Shown here in pieces: positions 23,902-33,570 of a stretch of DNA of 56,065 nucleotides. Source of the stretch: an uncultured Oscillibacter sp. (lineage in GTDB: Bacteria > Bacillota > Clostridia > Oscillospirales > Oscillospiraceae); the NCBI GenBank assembly GCA_910586735.1, contig CAJUJW010000010.1:1-56065 (forward strand). The letters are read 5' to 3'. Made by a program: the position numbers and the translations under genes. The notes under the pieces were generated by a model. That model worked only from the letters and a program-made list of their open reading frames with translations. It made no database searches and had not been told where the DNA came from. How positions within the stretch are numbered: position 1 is the stretch's first letter; every line of letters starts with the position of its first letter.

Positions 23902-25386
23902 TCAAGTTGCCATCATCGCTTCCAGGGTCTTCCTGACCCCGCCCTTTTGGGTGCCCTCCAGGTATTTTGTGACCTGGGCCTCAAATCCGGGGATGGCGCT
24001 GAAGTCCGTGCCGTGGAATTGCCGCGCTTCCACATAGGCATGAACATATTCTGCGGCCGGTTTTTGGGAATGAGCGGCAAAGAACCGGAGCGTATCCAGG
24101 TCGTCCCGCACCTCATATTCGACGCCGTCCCGGCGTCCGTAAAAATGGCCGTCCCGCTCTTCACAGCGGTAGAACGCCAGCAGGGAGGCCAGGGAAAAGG
24201 TCAGGCGCTTGGGAAGCGTTCCATACTTTTGCGCATAGTCCTTCAATGTGGGCAGAATCCGAGCCCGCCATTTGGGCACGGAGTTCAGGGAAATGTCAAT
24301 GAGCCTGTGGGCAATAAAGGGGTTCCGCAGGCGCTCCAGGCAGGAATTGGCGAAGCGCTTCATATCCTCCGGTTCCAGGTCCGTTGCGGGCAGAATCTCG
24401 TCGAACATGAGGCCGCGGGTATACGCGGCAAACAGCGGGTCGTTCATATAGTCCCGCTCCAGCTCGATGCCCGCCAGATAGGCGGCCAGGGTGGAGGCGG
24501 TCTGCGAGCCGTTGAGGATTCTGACTTTCCGCTTTTTAAAGCCGCTTTGCGAGGGCACGATGACAACCGGCAGCCCGGCCTCTTCAAACAGCAGCTCCTC
24601 CTTCATCTCCTCCGGCCCCTCAATGGCCCAGAAGGCGAAGGGCTCTCCGGTGTCAATGAGCCGGTCCTCATAGCTGTTGGCTTCATTCATGCCGGGAGCT
24701 TCCCCATGGGGATAGCCCGTGATGATACGGTCTACAAGGGTGCTGCAAAAGACGTTTTCGGCGGCAATCCACCGGACAAACGCCTCCGGGAGCCCCCAAA
24801 GCCCGGCGTAGCGCTCCACATACTCCCGCAGGACGGCGCCGTTGTTGTCGATCAGCTCGCAGGAGAGGATTAGAAATCCTTTGCCCGGCTCTTCTCCAAA
24901 GTTCTGATAACGTTCCCATAAAAAGGCGGTCAGCTTTGCCGGGAAGGTTCCGTTCATGTCCCCCATCTGATCGGATTCCCGAAAGGCGATACCGGCCTCC
25001 GTGGTGTTGGACACAATGACACGCAGCTCGGGATTTTTGGCGCAGTCCAAAAACGCCTGTTTCTCATGGTAGGGATTGATGACCCGGCTGATGACGCTGA
25101 CGACGCGTTTCTTTGTAATCAGCTGCCCGTTTTCCATACTGCGGAGATAGAGCGTGTACAGCCCTTCCTGCCGGTTCAGCTGTTCGCCCTGTCCCTGCTC
25201 CAGCGGCTGGATGACCACGCATTTCCCGTGAAAAAGCCCCTTCTCATTCAGGATGTCAAAGAAGTAATCCACAAAGCCTCTCAAAAAATTTCCCTCTCCA
25301 AATTGCAGAATCTTTTCTGGAGCCTCCTTCAGCACGTAAGGGGGATTTTTTTGACCTTCCAATGTCTGATACGATAACAGTGCCAT
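23902..25386 (-). CDS. uxaB: Tagaturonate reductase (altronate oxidoreductase)
   Basis: A 494-residue mannitol-dehydrogenase-superfamily enzyme. The N-terminal nucleotide site is ILQFGEGNFLRGFVDYFFD; ISRVINPYHEK and VSNTTEAGIAFRESD follow as in UxaB. The superfamily catalytic motif appears as KVRILNGSQTASTLAAYLAG (~285). It reduces D-tagaturonate to D-altronate with NADH. It is the first of three co-oriented genes (uxaB, uxaE, dehydrogenase). No altronate dehydratase or KDG kinase is in the window, so later steps must be encoded elsewhere. A TTGACA lies ~60 bases upstream, but no good -10 pairs with it. Confidence 0.92.
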   Translation of the reverse strand: MALLSYQTLEGQKNPPYVLKEAPEKILQFGEGNFLRGFVDYFFDILNEKGLFHGKCVVIQPLEQGQGEQLNRQEGLYTLYLRSMENGQLITKKRVVSVISRVINPYHEKQAFLDCAKNPELRVIVSNTTEAGIAFRESDQMGDMNGTFPAKLTAFLWERYQNFGEEPGKGFLILSCELIDNNGAVLREYVERYAGLWGLPEAFVRWIAAENVFCSTLVDRIITGYPHGEAPGMNEANSYEDRLIDTGEPFAFWAIEGPEEMKEELLFEEAGLPVVIVPSQSGFKKRKVRILNGSQTASTLAAYLAGIELERDYMNDPLFAAYTRGLMFDEILPATDLEPEDMKRFANSCLERLRNPFIAHRLIDISLNSVPKWRARILPTLKDYAQKYGTLPKRLTFSLASLLAFYRCEERDGHFYGRRDGVEYEVRDDLDTLRFFAAHSQKPAAEYVHAYVEARQFHGTDFSAIPGFEAQVTKYLEGTQKGGVRKTLEAMMAT

Positions 25387-25622
25387 ACCGATCGATTCCT
25401 TTCCTTGTCAATTGAGGACGGAGAGCTGCCTATGTTCATTTTAGCTGTGTCAATCCTGTAATTCGTGGAGAGAAACCATGTGAATCTGCGTTTTATTTGG
25501 CTGATTCCGCCGCTCCTTTCTCCGCCTTACAAAAAAAGTAATTTCTTTGAAAAAGCATCTTTTCTTCGGGAGAACGGAAAGGCGGTCCGGCCTTGGAGGA
25601 TGCTTTGACCCGGAGCCCGAGC

Positions 25623-25666
25623 AAAAAAACAACGGCCCTGTACAGAGAACCTGTACAAGGCCGTTG
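25623..25666 (-). terminator. Terminator of the YesM/YesN operon
   Basis: On the minus strand CAACGGCC-TT-GTACAG, a short loop, CTGTAC-AG-GGCCGTTG and then seven T. It follows the AraC-type regulator that ends at 25679. The rest of 25387-25622 holds only the uxaB upstream region. Confidence 0.92.
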
Positions 25667-25678
25667 ACGGCGATGTTC

Positions 25679-27241
25679 TCAAGAGTTGTGCTTTAGTGCC
25701 TTCTGGTAGCGTTTGGGGCTTTCCCCTACGATGCGCTTGAACACCTTGGAGAAATAGTTCTGGTCGGAAAATCCCACCATCTGCGCGATATCGGACAGCG
25801 TGTACCGCCCCTCCGCCATCAGTTCACAGGCCCGCTGAATCCTGACCTGGTTGATGTAGTCGTTGTAATTGATTCCAATCTCTTTTTTGAAGAGCTCGGA
25901 GAAGTAGCTTTTGTTCAGATACACATAGCTGCTGATTTCATCCAGGCTCAGTTTTTCCGAGTAATGACCGGCGATATAGTCAATGCTCTTTTCAATGGCG
26001 GGGGAGTACCGCGGATGCTTTCGGGCAACGTCGTGTATGTAATCCATCAGAGACAGCATGTGCCGTTCGCTCTCCTGGGCGGTTTCCACGCGCTGAAGCT
26101 GGAATACCGTGTCCTCCACCAGCGCCAGATGGGCGTTGGAAGTAAAGAACTGTACATAGGCGGACAGCTGATAGCAGACGGCGATGCAGCTGTTGATAAA
26201 CAGCTTTGGGCTGACGGCCGTCTCCCGGCATTTGACGACCATATCCTGAAAGGCGCCGCGCACATTCGAGTATTGCTTTTTGCGGATGATGGCGGAAATT
26301 TCCTCTTTAAAGGCGGCCAGGAATGTGAGCTCCTGCTCGGGGGACAGCTTCGCCGGCAGCTGGCCCAATTGATAAAAGCTGATGCGGAGCGCGTCGTCAA
26401 TCTGCTGGGAGAACACCTGCCGGAGATGCTGCACATCCGGGATGCGGCTCCGGTTCACCGTGGTGACGGTGCAGCTGTCCGGCGTTCTCCCCAGCGCCTC
26501 GCGGATCTGCCAGAGCATCTTCTCGGAAAAGTGACCGGCTTCTGATTCTGCCTGCCTGCTGTACAGAAGGAAAAACAGGTCCGGCGGATAGGGGAGAAGC
26601 AGATAGTCCAGCTTCTGAGAATTGCAGATGTTCTCCAGCTGGCTCAGCGTGTGGAACCGCGCGGCCTCCGACCGCTGGGGGTGCTTGAGGTAACAGGCCA
26701 GGCTTTCCATGGGAAAGACGATTTTGTTCCTGTAGGATTGCTTTAGGAAGCCCTCCAAATCGCCCTCCGGGTCCTCCAGACACTCGCGGAAGGCCTTGGC
26801 GATCACTTTATTGTAACTCTGAGTGCCCTTGGAAAGCCGGGTCTCCGAGAGAGAAAGCGTGGACGCCTGCCTTTGCTCTGCCTGGTCCAGGAGTGCGTCG
26901 ATGTCGTGGAGCTCAATTTCCCCTTTCAGCAGGTAGTCCAGAACGCCCTCTTTCAGGGTGGCGCGGACATAGTTGTAATCGTCATACGCGCTGAGAACCG
27001 CGATTTGAGGAGGAGCGCTCATTTTCTGAATCTGGCGGACCAGGTCCACGCCGTTGACCAGGGGCATCTTGACATCCGTGATGACCAGGTCAATTGCCTC
27101 CTGGTTCAGGAGGTTCAGGGCCTTTTGGCCATTTTCGGCCTGAAAAAGTTTCGCATGGCACTTTTGACTCTGCTGGATCAGCAGACAGAGCCACTTTCGG
27201 ATCAGGAAGTCGTCGTCGACAACCAGGATTCTCTCAATCAT
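25679..27241 (-). CDS. YesN-like response regulator with AraC-type DNA-binding domain
   Basis: A 520-residue regulator. Receiver: ILVVDDDFLIRKWL, phosphoacceptor Asp in DLVITDVKMPLVNG and the Lys in YLLKGEIEL. A ~280-residue middle region of the YesN type follows. The C-terminus has two AraC HTHs, including KLSLDEISSYVYLNKSYFSE and the signature YTLSDIAQMVGFSDQNYFSK, then FKRIVGESPKRYQ. ATG 27241 overlaps the kinase stop by eight bases; the open frame further upstream is a shadow. It probably activates the ABC transporter and uronate genes on either side. Confidence 0.93.
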   Translation of the reverse strand: MIERILVVDDDFLIRKWLCLLIQQSQKCHAKLFQAENGQKALNLLNQEAIDLVITDVKMPLVNGVDLVRQIQKMSAPPQIAVLSAYDDYNYVRATLKEGVLDYLLKGEIELHDIDALLDQAEQRQASTLSLSETRLSKGTQSYNKVIAKAFRECLEDPEGDLEGFLKQSYRNKIVFPMESLACYLKHPQRSEAARFHTLSQLENICNSQKLDYLLLPYPPDLFFLLYSRQAESEAGHFSEKMLWQIREALGRTPDSCTVTTVNRSRIPDVQHLRQVFSQQIDDALRISFYQLGQLPAKLSPEQELTFLAAFKEEISAIIRKKQYSNVRGAFQDMVVKCRETAVSPKLFINSCIAVCYQLSAYVQFFTSNAHLALVEDTVFQLQRVETAQESERHMLSLMDYIHDVARKHPRYSPAIEKSIDYIAGHYSEKLSLDEISSYVYLNKSYFSELFKKEIGINYNDYINQVRIQRACELMAEGRYTLSDIAQMVGFSDQNYFSKVFKRIVGESPKRYQKALKHNS

Positions 27242-28982
27242 GCGCTTCTCCTTCTTCGCGAATATAGGGAAGGTGCAGCGTAACCAGGGTCCCCTCGCCG
27301 GGCCGGCTGTAGAACTGCAAGCCATAGTGGCTGCCATGGTGGAGGACGATGCGGTTATAGACGTTCTGCATGCCGATTCCCCGGCCAAATTTCATATTGA
27401 CTTCGTTGAATACAAACCGGTCCGCGCTCCCAATGCCGTTGTCGTAAATCAGAATCTTGATTCCGTCGTCCCGTATGGCCTGTATGGAGAGGGACTTGTC
27501 CCCCTCCTTGGGTTTCAGCCCGTGCATAACCGCGTTTTCCACAATGGGCTGGGTAATCATCTTGATGACCATACAGTCGTACAGGGAGGGGTCAATCTCC
27601 AGATTGATCCGTATGGGATACTCAAAGGACATCTGGTAAAGCTCAATGCACTTTCTCACGCAGTCCATTTCCTCGCTGAGCGTACACATCTCCTTTTCCC
27701 AGGAGAGGACGTTCTTCAGCAGAAAGGCAAAGTTGAGGGCGGCCTTTTCCGCCGTGCGGTTGAGCCCCTGATAGATCAGCGCCCGGATGGAGGTGAGGGT
27801 GTTCAGGATAAAATGCGGGTTGATCTGGGCGGACAGCGCCTGCATTTCCGCCCGGCGCTTTTGCTCGTTCTCTGCCGTGATGTTGTCCATCAGGCGGTTT
27901 ATCTCGTCCAGCAGGCCGTTGTACGCGGATGCCAGCTCGCCTATCTCATCACGGCTTGGAATATTGGCCCGGGCTTCCATGTTCCCGGACTGGGCAAGCC
28001 GTATGGTTGCGGTAAGGGACTGAATGGGGTGGACGATCTGGTTGCTGACCAAAAGCAGCAGCACAACGAGAAGGCTTATATAAAGGGTGAACGCCAGAAG
28101 GAAAAACCCGATGAAGGAATCATAGCGGTTCAGCGCGGCGCGCTGGGTGGTAAACAGGGAGATGGACCAGCGGCCGTGCTGGGTCTCGGCGCCGACGTGA
28201 TAATACTTGGGGGAGGTGAGGACGCTGTCCTCCTCCAGCTCGCCGGCCCGCCCGTGCAGAACGGCGTCCACTTCCGCAAGCCGGGCCTCGTTGCTGCAAA
28301 ACAGGGTCTTCCCGTACATATCCTGTACCGCGAACAGCTCCTGGGCGTCAAAATAGCCGTCAAACTGGCGGGTCAGGTCCTCCAGGGAGAAATCCACAAT
28401 CAAAAAGCCGATGGGGGCGTAGGTGGTTGGGGATTTCAGCGCCCAGATATTGAACACCTGAGACTGCTTGTCGTCGCATATAAGGTCGCTGAGGAACTCG
28501 TCCTGAATCCAGAGAATCTCCCATGGGTTTTTCACCAGCTGCCGGTACCATTGGGTCTCGCGCATCTGCTCCGCGTCGAAGGTTCTCCGGTACAGATTTG
28601 TGCCGTAGATCTCCCCGTTCCAGGTAATGACCGTCACCTGAAGGACCGTGTCCTCCAGCGTATAGTTATTTACTTTTTTCATGCTCAGCAGGTTCATCTG
28701 GTCTTCCAGAAACGTCAGCCTGTCGCGGAGATGGCCGGGGTCGACGAGGCTGTTGATAAAAGCGTCGTTGTAGTAGTTCTTGGAAATGTGCTGTACGGAG
28801 CGGAAATACCAGTCCATCTGCGCGGCGAGAGAGGAAATCTGCTTATCCGCGTAATGGCGAATTTCTTCCTTGACGATGTTGCTTTCATAGAAGAGAAACG
28901 CGGAGGAGAAGATGGTGATGGGAAGACATATCCAAAGAAGAAACCAGGCAATCAGTTTCTTTTTCAGAGAGAAGAATTTCAA
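27234..28982 (-). CDS. YesM-like sensor histidine kinase
   Basis: A 582-residue kinase with an N-terminal helix (FFSLKKKLIAWFLLWICLPI), a ~250-residue extracellular dCache-like domain, a second helix (GFFLLAFTLYISLLVVLLLL) and a HAMP linker. The His_kinase box is ALSAQINPHFILNTLTSIRA. The ATPase N-box is QPIVENAVMHGL, with YDNGIGSAD and FGRGIGMQNV. The chosen start is TTG 28982, six bases after a near-perfect AGGAGGTG. The ATG at 29012 lies upstream of that site and would encode it. The extracellular domain is expected to sense a carbohydrate or its binding protein. Confidence 0.9.
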   Translation of the reverse strand: MKFFSLKKKLIAWFLLWICLPITIFSSAFLFYESNIVKEEIRHYADKQISSLAAQMDWYFRSVQHISKNYYNDAFINSLVDPGHLRDRLTFLEDQMNLLSMKKVNNYTLEDTVLQVTVITWNGEIYGTNLYRRTFDAEQMRETQWYRQLVKNPWEILWIQDEFLSDLICDDKQSQVFNIWALKSPTTYAPIGFLIVDFSLEDLTRQFDGYFDAQELFAVQDMYGKTLFCSNEARLAEVDAVLHGRAGELEEDSVLTSPKYYHVGAETQHGRWSISLFTTQRAALNRYDSFIGFFLLAFTLYISLLVVLLLLVSNQIVHPIQSLTATIRLAQSGNMEARANIPSRDEIGELASAYNGLLDEINRLMDNITAENEQKRRAEMQALSAQINPHFILNTLTSIRALIYQGLNRTAEKAALNFAFLLKNVLSWEKEMCTLSEEMDCVRKCIELYQMSFEYPIRINLEIDPSLYDCMVIKMITQPIVENAVMHGLKPKEGDKSLSIQAIRDDGIKILIYDNGIGSADRFVFNEVNMKFGRGIGMQNVYNRIVLHHGSHYGLQFYSRPGEGTLVTLHLPYIREEGEAHD

Positions 28983-29015
28983 GTGACACCTCCTCAGCCG
29001 CCAAAATGGCAAAGC

Positions 29016-29044
29016 AGCTCTGCCAGCTGACCGCCGGCAGAGCT
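29016..29044 (-). promoter_or_regulatory. Inverted repeat in the kinase leader
   Basis: AGCTCTGCC and GGCAGAGCT are perfect 9-bp arms separated by 11 bases, about 35 bases ahead of the TTG start. It could be a regulator site or an RNA hairpin. No U-tract follows directly. Confidence 0.35.
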
Positions 29045-29222
29045 GTCGTATGTGTCCAACTCGAACAAAATGGGAGCGAAAGCAAGCTCTTCAGCTGAAC
29101 AGATAGCCCTGCGTACAGCCCATCACAGATGACAGCTGGAATCGTTTATAATACACTACTGTACCATAATTCCGGGATGATGTAAAGAAACCCCGCCGAA
29201 AAACGCTTTCCCAAATGTATCC

Positions 29223-30041
29223 TTACTCGTAGAAATATGGAGCCTGCTTCAGCCCGGCGAACTGCTCCGCGTCGTGGGGGAATACCAGCCTCGCGTCGAG
29301 CTTCCGCTGCAGCGCGCGCACCTTCTGCACCGCTTTCTGGAAGCCCAGGCTGTCATAGATGATGCCGGGATATCTGCCGTTGTAGTTGGATTGGCTTCCA
29401 ATGGCGTCGGAGGGGAAAATGACAGCGCCGCTTTCCAGGTGCAAAACCATGCCCATGACTGCGGGGGTGTGCCCCTTCAGCAGGATCAGGCCGATGCCCT
29501 CGCAGAGGGGCTGGTCCTGGTCCACCAGCGTGTAATCCAGATTGGGGAACAGGTAGTTTTCGCGGAAGTAGGCGCAGTCGTCCGCCACCTGATAGGGGGC
29601 CAGCGTGTGGGTCAGGCCGAAGGTGTAATCGTCCTTCGGGGCCAGAATCCTTTGCGGTGCGCTCTTCCCCGCGAAAAAGCCCAGGCCGCCGCTGTGGTCC
29701 CAGTGCATGTGGGAGCACAGCACCAGGGAGATATCCTCCACGCTGAGCCCCAAGGCCGCCAGCCGCCGGTCCAGAAATTCCTCCCGCTCAATATACAGCG
29801 GGAAAATGTCGTCCATGGGCGCCGGGCGGCGTCCGGCGTCGTCCTCCAGGGACGGACCGGCGTCAAAGAGGATATATCCCTCGGTGGGGTGGGAAATCAG
29901 CACGGAGTAGGAGGGGAACCTGCCCCAAATCGGCTTGGCGTCCTGAACTGAACGGGTGGCCGGATTTGGCATGGCCACGTTCCAGGCCAGGTCGTTTTCA
30001 ATAAAACCGTGGCCGAGGATGGCATACTTGAGACCTTTCAT
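29223..30041 (-). CDS. Metallo-beta-lactamase-fold hydrolase, AHL-lactonase-like
   Basis: A 272-residue metallo-hydrolase. The dinuclear site is complete: His111-x-His113-x-Asp115-His116 in SHMHWDHSGG, a further His in LKGHTPAVMGM, Asp in FPSDAI and His in VFPHDAEQF. This is the arrangement of the N-acyl-homoserine lactonase branch. It is the last gene of the ABC transporter cluster, starting 25 bases after the permease with AGGAGG ahead of its ATG. A sugar-lactone substrate fits the neighbouring aldonate/uronate enzymes better than an AHL; that is inference. It has no signal peptide, so it acts in the cytoplasm. Confidence 0.85.
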   Translation of the reverse strand: MKGLKYAILGHGFIENDLAWNVAMPNPATRSVQDAKPIWGRFPSYSVLISHPTEGYILFDAGPSLEDDAGRRPAPMDDIFPLYIEREEFLDRRLAALGLSVEDISLVLCSHMHWDHSGGLGFFAGKSAPQRILAPKDDYTFGLTHTLAPYQVADDCAYFRENYLFPNLDYTLVDQDQPLCEGIGLILLKGHTPAVMGMVLHLESGAVIFPSDAIGSQSNYNGRYPGIIYDSLGFQKAVQKVRALQRKLDARLVFPHDAEQFAGLKQAPYFYE

Positions 30042-30066
30042 GACATGACCTCCTGATGAAATGTAT

Positions 30067-31050
30067 TTATTGACGGTAGAAGGGCAGACGGCAGTTGGCG
30101 ATCAGCACCGCCAGCAGGATGATGCCCTGTGAGAACTGGCGGGCTCCCTCGGGCATTCCCATGGAGGTCAGAACCGTGGACAGCAGCATCAGCACAACGG
30201 AACCTATGACGCCGCCCAGCAGCGAACCCTTTCCGCCGGTGACTTTTGCGCCCCCGATGACGACCGCGGCGATGGACAGCATGGTGTAGGTGTCGCCCAT
30301 GCCCATTTGACCGCTGCCCACATATCCCACCAGAATCAAGCCGGCCAAGCTGGCCATGGCCCCGGAAATTACGTACACAAACACCGACAGGAACGGGATG
30401 TTCAGACCGCACATACCGGCCGCCACGCTGTTGCTGCCCATTACGTAGATGGATTTGCCAAACCTGGTCTTTCCCAGCAGGAGCTCATAAAGCACCACGA
30501 ACACGGCGGCGATTAAAATGATGGCGCAGAACCGGCCCACAATGGGCTGGCCGATGACGGCCTTGTAGAGCTTGGGCAGGTTCAGGGAGGGCTTTCCCTT
30601 TGTAACCGCCTTTGTAAAGCCGTCGATGACGGTGGACATAATCAGGGTCATGGCCAGGGCCGGGATTTTGAAGAATTGGATGCCGATGCCGTTGATGCAG
30701 CCGGCGGCCACGCCCAGCAGCAGCGTGACGAGAATCGCCAGAGGCAGCTGAGACATTTTCCCGTCCATGAACATGGAGCCCACCAGCGCCCCCATGGAGA
30801 CGCACGCGCCGGTGGAGAGGTCGATGCCGCCGGTGCCCACAATGACGACCAGCTGTCCGATGCAGACGACGGCCAGGACGGACGCCTGATTTAAAATGCT
30901 GGAGATGTTGGCGGGGGAGGCGAAGCCGGGCCGCAGAATCTGCCCGAAGATAACGAGGAGCAGGATTGCCAGGAGCCCGGGCACATAGCTCCTCAGATTG
31001 GAATTCATGTATGCCTTTTGGATGCCGGAGGGGCCGCTTCCTTCACGCAT
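30067..31050 (-). CDS. Ribose-type (CUT2) ABC transporter permease, second subunit
   Basis: A 327-residue polytopic permease of the RbsC family. The family segment VVIVGTGGIDLSTGACVSMG (~residues 73-92) and the late motif DTYTMLSIAAVVIGGAKVTG, then GGKGSLLGGVIGS, are clear. ATG 31050 follows GGAGGG and overlaps the stop of the preceding permease by eight bases; a GTG at 31056 is the alternative. It pairs with the other permease as a heterodimer. Confidence 0.93.
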   Translation of the reverse strand: MREGSGPSGIQKAYMNSNLRSYVPGLLAILLLVIFGQILRPGFASPANISSILNQASVLAVVCIGQLVVIVGTGGIDLSTGACVSMGALVGSMFMDGKMSQLPLAILVTLLLGVAAGCINGIGIQFFKIPALAMTLIMSTVIDGFTKAVTKGKPSLNLPKLYKAVIGQPIVGRFCAIILIAAVFVVLYELLLGKTRFGKSIYVMGSNSVAAGMCGLNIPFLSVFVYVISGAMASLAGLILVGYVGSGQMGMGDTYTMLSIAAVVIGGAKVTGGKGSLLGGVIGSVVLMLLSTVLTSMGMPEGARQFSQGIILLAVLIANCRLPFYRQ

Positions 31051-32053
31051 CTGCACTCCCTCCTTTCACAGCTTTAGACAGCAGTAACCGGCTCTCCTTT
31101 TGCTTTTCCCGCTGGAGGCGGGTTTCAATGATGATGCTGAACAGCACGCCCACCAGCAGAATCAGCCCCTTTACAAGGCTCTGATAGATGGAGGCGATAT
31201 GGGCGGAAGAGACGATGAACATAACCAGGCTCAAAAAAATCGCGCCGAAGACAGAGCCAACCATGGAGCCCACGCCGCCCGCCAGGCCGATGCCCCCAAT
31301 CACGCAGGCGGCGATGGCGTTCATGGACAGCGCCGCGCCCACCGAGGCGTCGCCGCCCTGGGTGGAGCTGGAGATGGCCAGGCTGGCGATACCGGCCGCG
31401 AATCCGGCAAATATGTAAGTAAAGACCTGGGTCTTGCCTACGGGAACGGCGGAGACATATGCCTTGTAGCCGTGACGGCCGGTGCTGTACACCCAGTATT
31501 TCATAGGCGTTTTCATAATGAGGCTCCAGAGGAGGAAGATCAGCGCCGCGAACAGCACGGGCACCGGAATGACCCCCGCCAGCCAGCTGTTGTACCAGCT
31601 GCAATAGCTTCGCATCACCGTTCCGGCAGGCGTCGGCAGCATCCAGAGGGCGATGCCGGCGTAAGCCGTGGAGGTGGCATAGGTGGCCAGCAGGGGGGTG
31701 ACCCGCAGAAGGCCGATGATGACCCCGTTGATAAGCCCCATGAGCAGCGCCGCGCACAGGCAGATGGTAATCTGCGCCGGCAGGGGGAGGCCGGCGGCGT
31801 TGAGCTTTACGAAGATGACGTTCGTCAGGCTGACAATCGCCCCCAAAGAGATGTCCATGCCCCCGCTGATGATGACGCAGGCGCAGCCCATGGACACGCA
31901 CACCAGCGGGATGTTGGAGGACAGAAAACTCAGGATGACGTGCTTTTGCAGGAACCCGTTGGTGCAGAACACATTGATGAGAAAGAAGATGACGCACATG
32001 ACCAGCGAGGGCATCGCCGGCCAGCGAATGAGTTTGCTTTTATCAATTTTCAT
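31043..32053 (-). CDS. Ribose-type (CUT2) ABC transporter permease, first subunit
   Basis: A 336-residue RbsC-family permease with about eight to ten hydrophobic helices. The family motif is CACVIISGGMDISLGAIVSL (~55-74), and the C-terminal loop is GGDASVGAALSMNAIAACVI, then GGIGLAGGVGS. ATG 32053 has GGAGGTG seven bases upstream; an ATG 18 bases further up would contain that site. It lies 14 bases after the ATPase gene. Confidence 0.93.
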   Translation of the reverse strand: MKIDKSKLIRWPAMPSLVMCVIFFLINVFCTNGFLQKHVILSFLSSNIPLVCVSMGCACVIISGGMDISLGAIVSLTNVIFVKLNAAGLPLPAQITICLCAALLMGLINGVIIGLLRVTPLLATYATSTAYAGIALWMLPTPAGTVMRSYCSWYNSWLAGVIPVPVLFAALIFLLWSLIMKTPMKYWVYSTGRHGYKAYVSAVPVGKTQVFTYIFAGFAAGIASLAISSSTQGGDASVGAALSMNAIAACVIGGIGLAGGVGSMVGSVFGAIFLSLVMFIVSSAHIASIYQSLVKGLILLVGVLFSIIIETRLQREKQKESRLLLSKAVKGGSADA

Positions 32054-32067
32054 ATGTTCACCTCCTG

Positions 32068-33546
32068 TCACAGATTTACGGAAGCCCGCGCGATATTTTC
32101 AACAGAGATGTCGCTGCCTGTGAGCGTTTTGATAATCTGTCCCTCGTACATGACAATGATTCTGGAGTTCTCCGCCATGCTGGTGAGATTTACCAGTTCG
32201 TCGTTGTCGCTGGAGACCATAAGCACCGCCGAGCCCTGCTCCGCGATTTTCACCATGGTCTTGTGGACATCCCGCCGGGCCTGCACGTCAATGCCCTTCG
32301 TCGGGTCGTCGGCCAGCACCACCAGCGGCGCGTTGGACAGCCAGCGGGCCAGGACGACCTTTTGCTGGTTGCCGCCGCTGAGGGAGGTGATGAGGTCGCC
32401 CTTGCTCTGATATTTCACATGGAAGCCGTCTAAAACGGCGGCGGCGTTGATCTTTTTGCCCAGGATCATACGGGAGATGATCTCCACGTTTTCCTCAATG
32501 GAGCGCTCTTCAAAAACCCCTTCCAGCGTCCGGTCTCCTGAGATGAAGGCAATCCTGTTTTGAATGGCCTTCACCGGAGCCGACAGCGTAAGGGCGCGCC
32601 CCTGCAGCTCCACGGTGGGGGACACCGCCGGGTCCAGGCCGAACAGCTGCCGGACCAAATTGGACTGGCCGTGGCCCTGCAGACCGGCAATGCCGATAAT
32701 CTCCCCCTCCTTGACCTCCAGGTCGACGGCGGTGTCAAACTGGGGAATCGGCATCTGCCGGACGGACAAGAGCGTATTGGAGCTGAGGGCGTGGCCCGCC
32801 GGCCGGTCGGAGGCTGAGGCGCTGCCGACATCCAGCCCGGTCATCTGGGAGAGCAGCACCGTCTCCGTCACGTCCTTGATGGGGCTGGTGGAGATAATGC
32901 TGCCGTTTCGCAGTACGGTCACCGTGTCGCACAGCTCCATGATTTCCGGCATGCGATGGGAGATGAAAAGAACAATTTTGCCCTGGGCCTTGTATTCCTG
33001 CATGACACGCCGGACAATCCGAACATCCTCCCGATAGAGGGCGGAGGTAATTTCGTCAATAATAAGGACATCCGCGTCTTGATAAACCGCTTTCATAAAT
33101 TCCACAAGATACTGTTCGTTTGCCGAAAGGTCCCGAACCGCCTTGTCGGCCAGGTGCTCGATTCCGTATTCCTGAAGCAGGGATCGTACCTTGTCCGCCG
33201 TTTTCTTTTTTTCAATCTTCAGCGTCCGACGAACAGAATAGCCGCAGAGCGCTATATTTTCTTCCACGCTCAGGTTGTCAAACAGGCTCAGCTCCTGGGA
33301 GGTGAACACCACGCCGCACCGTTTCGCGTCAATGGCGGATACCGGCGCGTAGGGCTTCCCGTTCAGCTCCATGGCGCCGGATGTCACATTCAGCGCGCCG
33401 CCTAAGATTTTGGAGAGGGTGCTTTTGCCTGAGCCGTTGCCGCCCAGCAGAGCACGGATCTCACCGCCGCCCACGTGGAGGTCCACCTCGCTTAGTGCCA
33501 GGTTTGACCCGAATTTTTTGCTGACTTTTTTGCATATCAGTTCCAT
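32068..33546 (-). CDS. Ribose/galactose-type ABC transporter ATP-binding protein (two-domain)
   Basis: A 492-residue tandem ATPase of the RbsA/MglA type. The first domain has Walker A GGNGSGKST, a relaxed signature LSANEQYLVEFMKAV and Walker B VLIIDEITSAL. The second has a degenerate P-loop (GLQGHGQSNLV), a strong LSGGNQQKVVLARWL signature and DDPTKGIDVQARR, as is usual in this family. ATG 33546 is preferred because AGGGTG lies six bases upstream; ATG 33567 is possible. It energises the two permeases that follow. Confidence 0.93.
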   Translation of the reverse strand: MELICKKVSKKFGSNLALSEVDLHVGGGEIRALLGGNGSGKSTLSKILGGALNVTSGAMELNGKPYAPVSAIDAKRCGVVFTSQELSLFDNLSVEENIALCGYSVRRTLKIEKKKTADKVRSLLQEYGIEHLADKAVRDLSANEQYLVEFMKAVYQDADVLIIDEITSALYREDVRIVRRVMQEYKAQGKIVLFISHRMPEIMELCDTVTVLRNGSIISTSPIKDVTETVLLSQMTGLDVGSASASDRPAGHALSSNTLLSVRQMPIPQFDTAVDLEVKEGEIIGIAGLQGHGQSNLVRQLFGLDPAVSPTVELQGRALTLSAPVKAIQNRIAFISGDRTLEGVFEERSIEENVEIISRMILGKKINAAAVLDGFHVKYQSKGDLITSLSGGNQQKVVLARWLSNAPLVVLADDPTKGIDVQARRDVHKTMVKIAEQGSAVLMVSSDNDELVNLTSMAENSRIIVMYEGQIIKTLTGSDISVENIARASVNL

Positions 33547-33570
33547 ATTGATCACCCTTGTGTTCATAAA

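Noticed and set aside
27240..29030. 596-codon open frame on the plus strand
   Set aside because: Antisense to the YesM-like kinase, whose motifs and overlaps are unambiguous.
29223..30041. Quorum-quenching AHL lactonase
   Set aside because: Fold and metal motif fit, but the operon is for sugar transport and there are no quorum-sensing genes, so the specific AHL role is not supported.
31100..32410. 436-codon open frame on the plus strand
   Set aside because: Antisense to the permease and ATPase genes of the ABC operon; no ribosome site.
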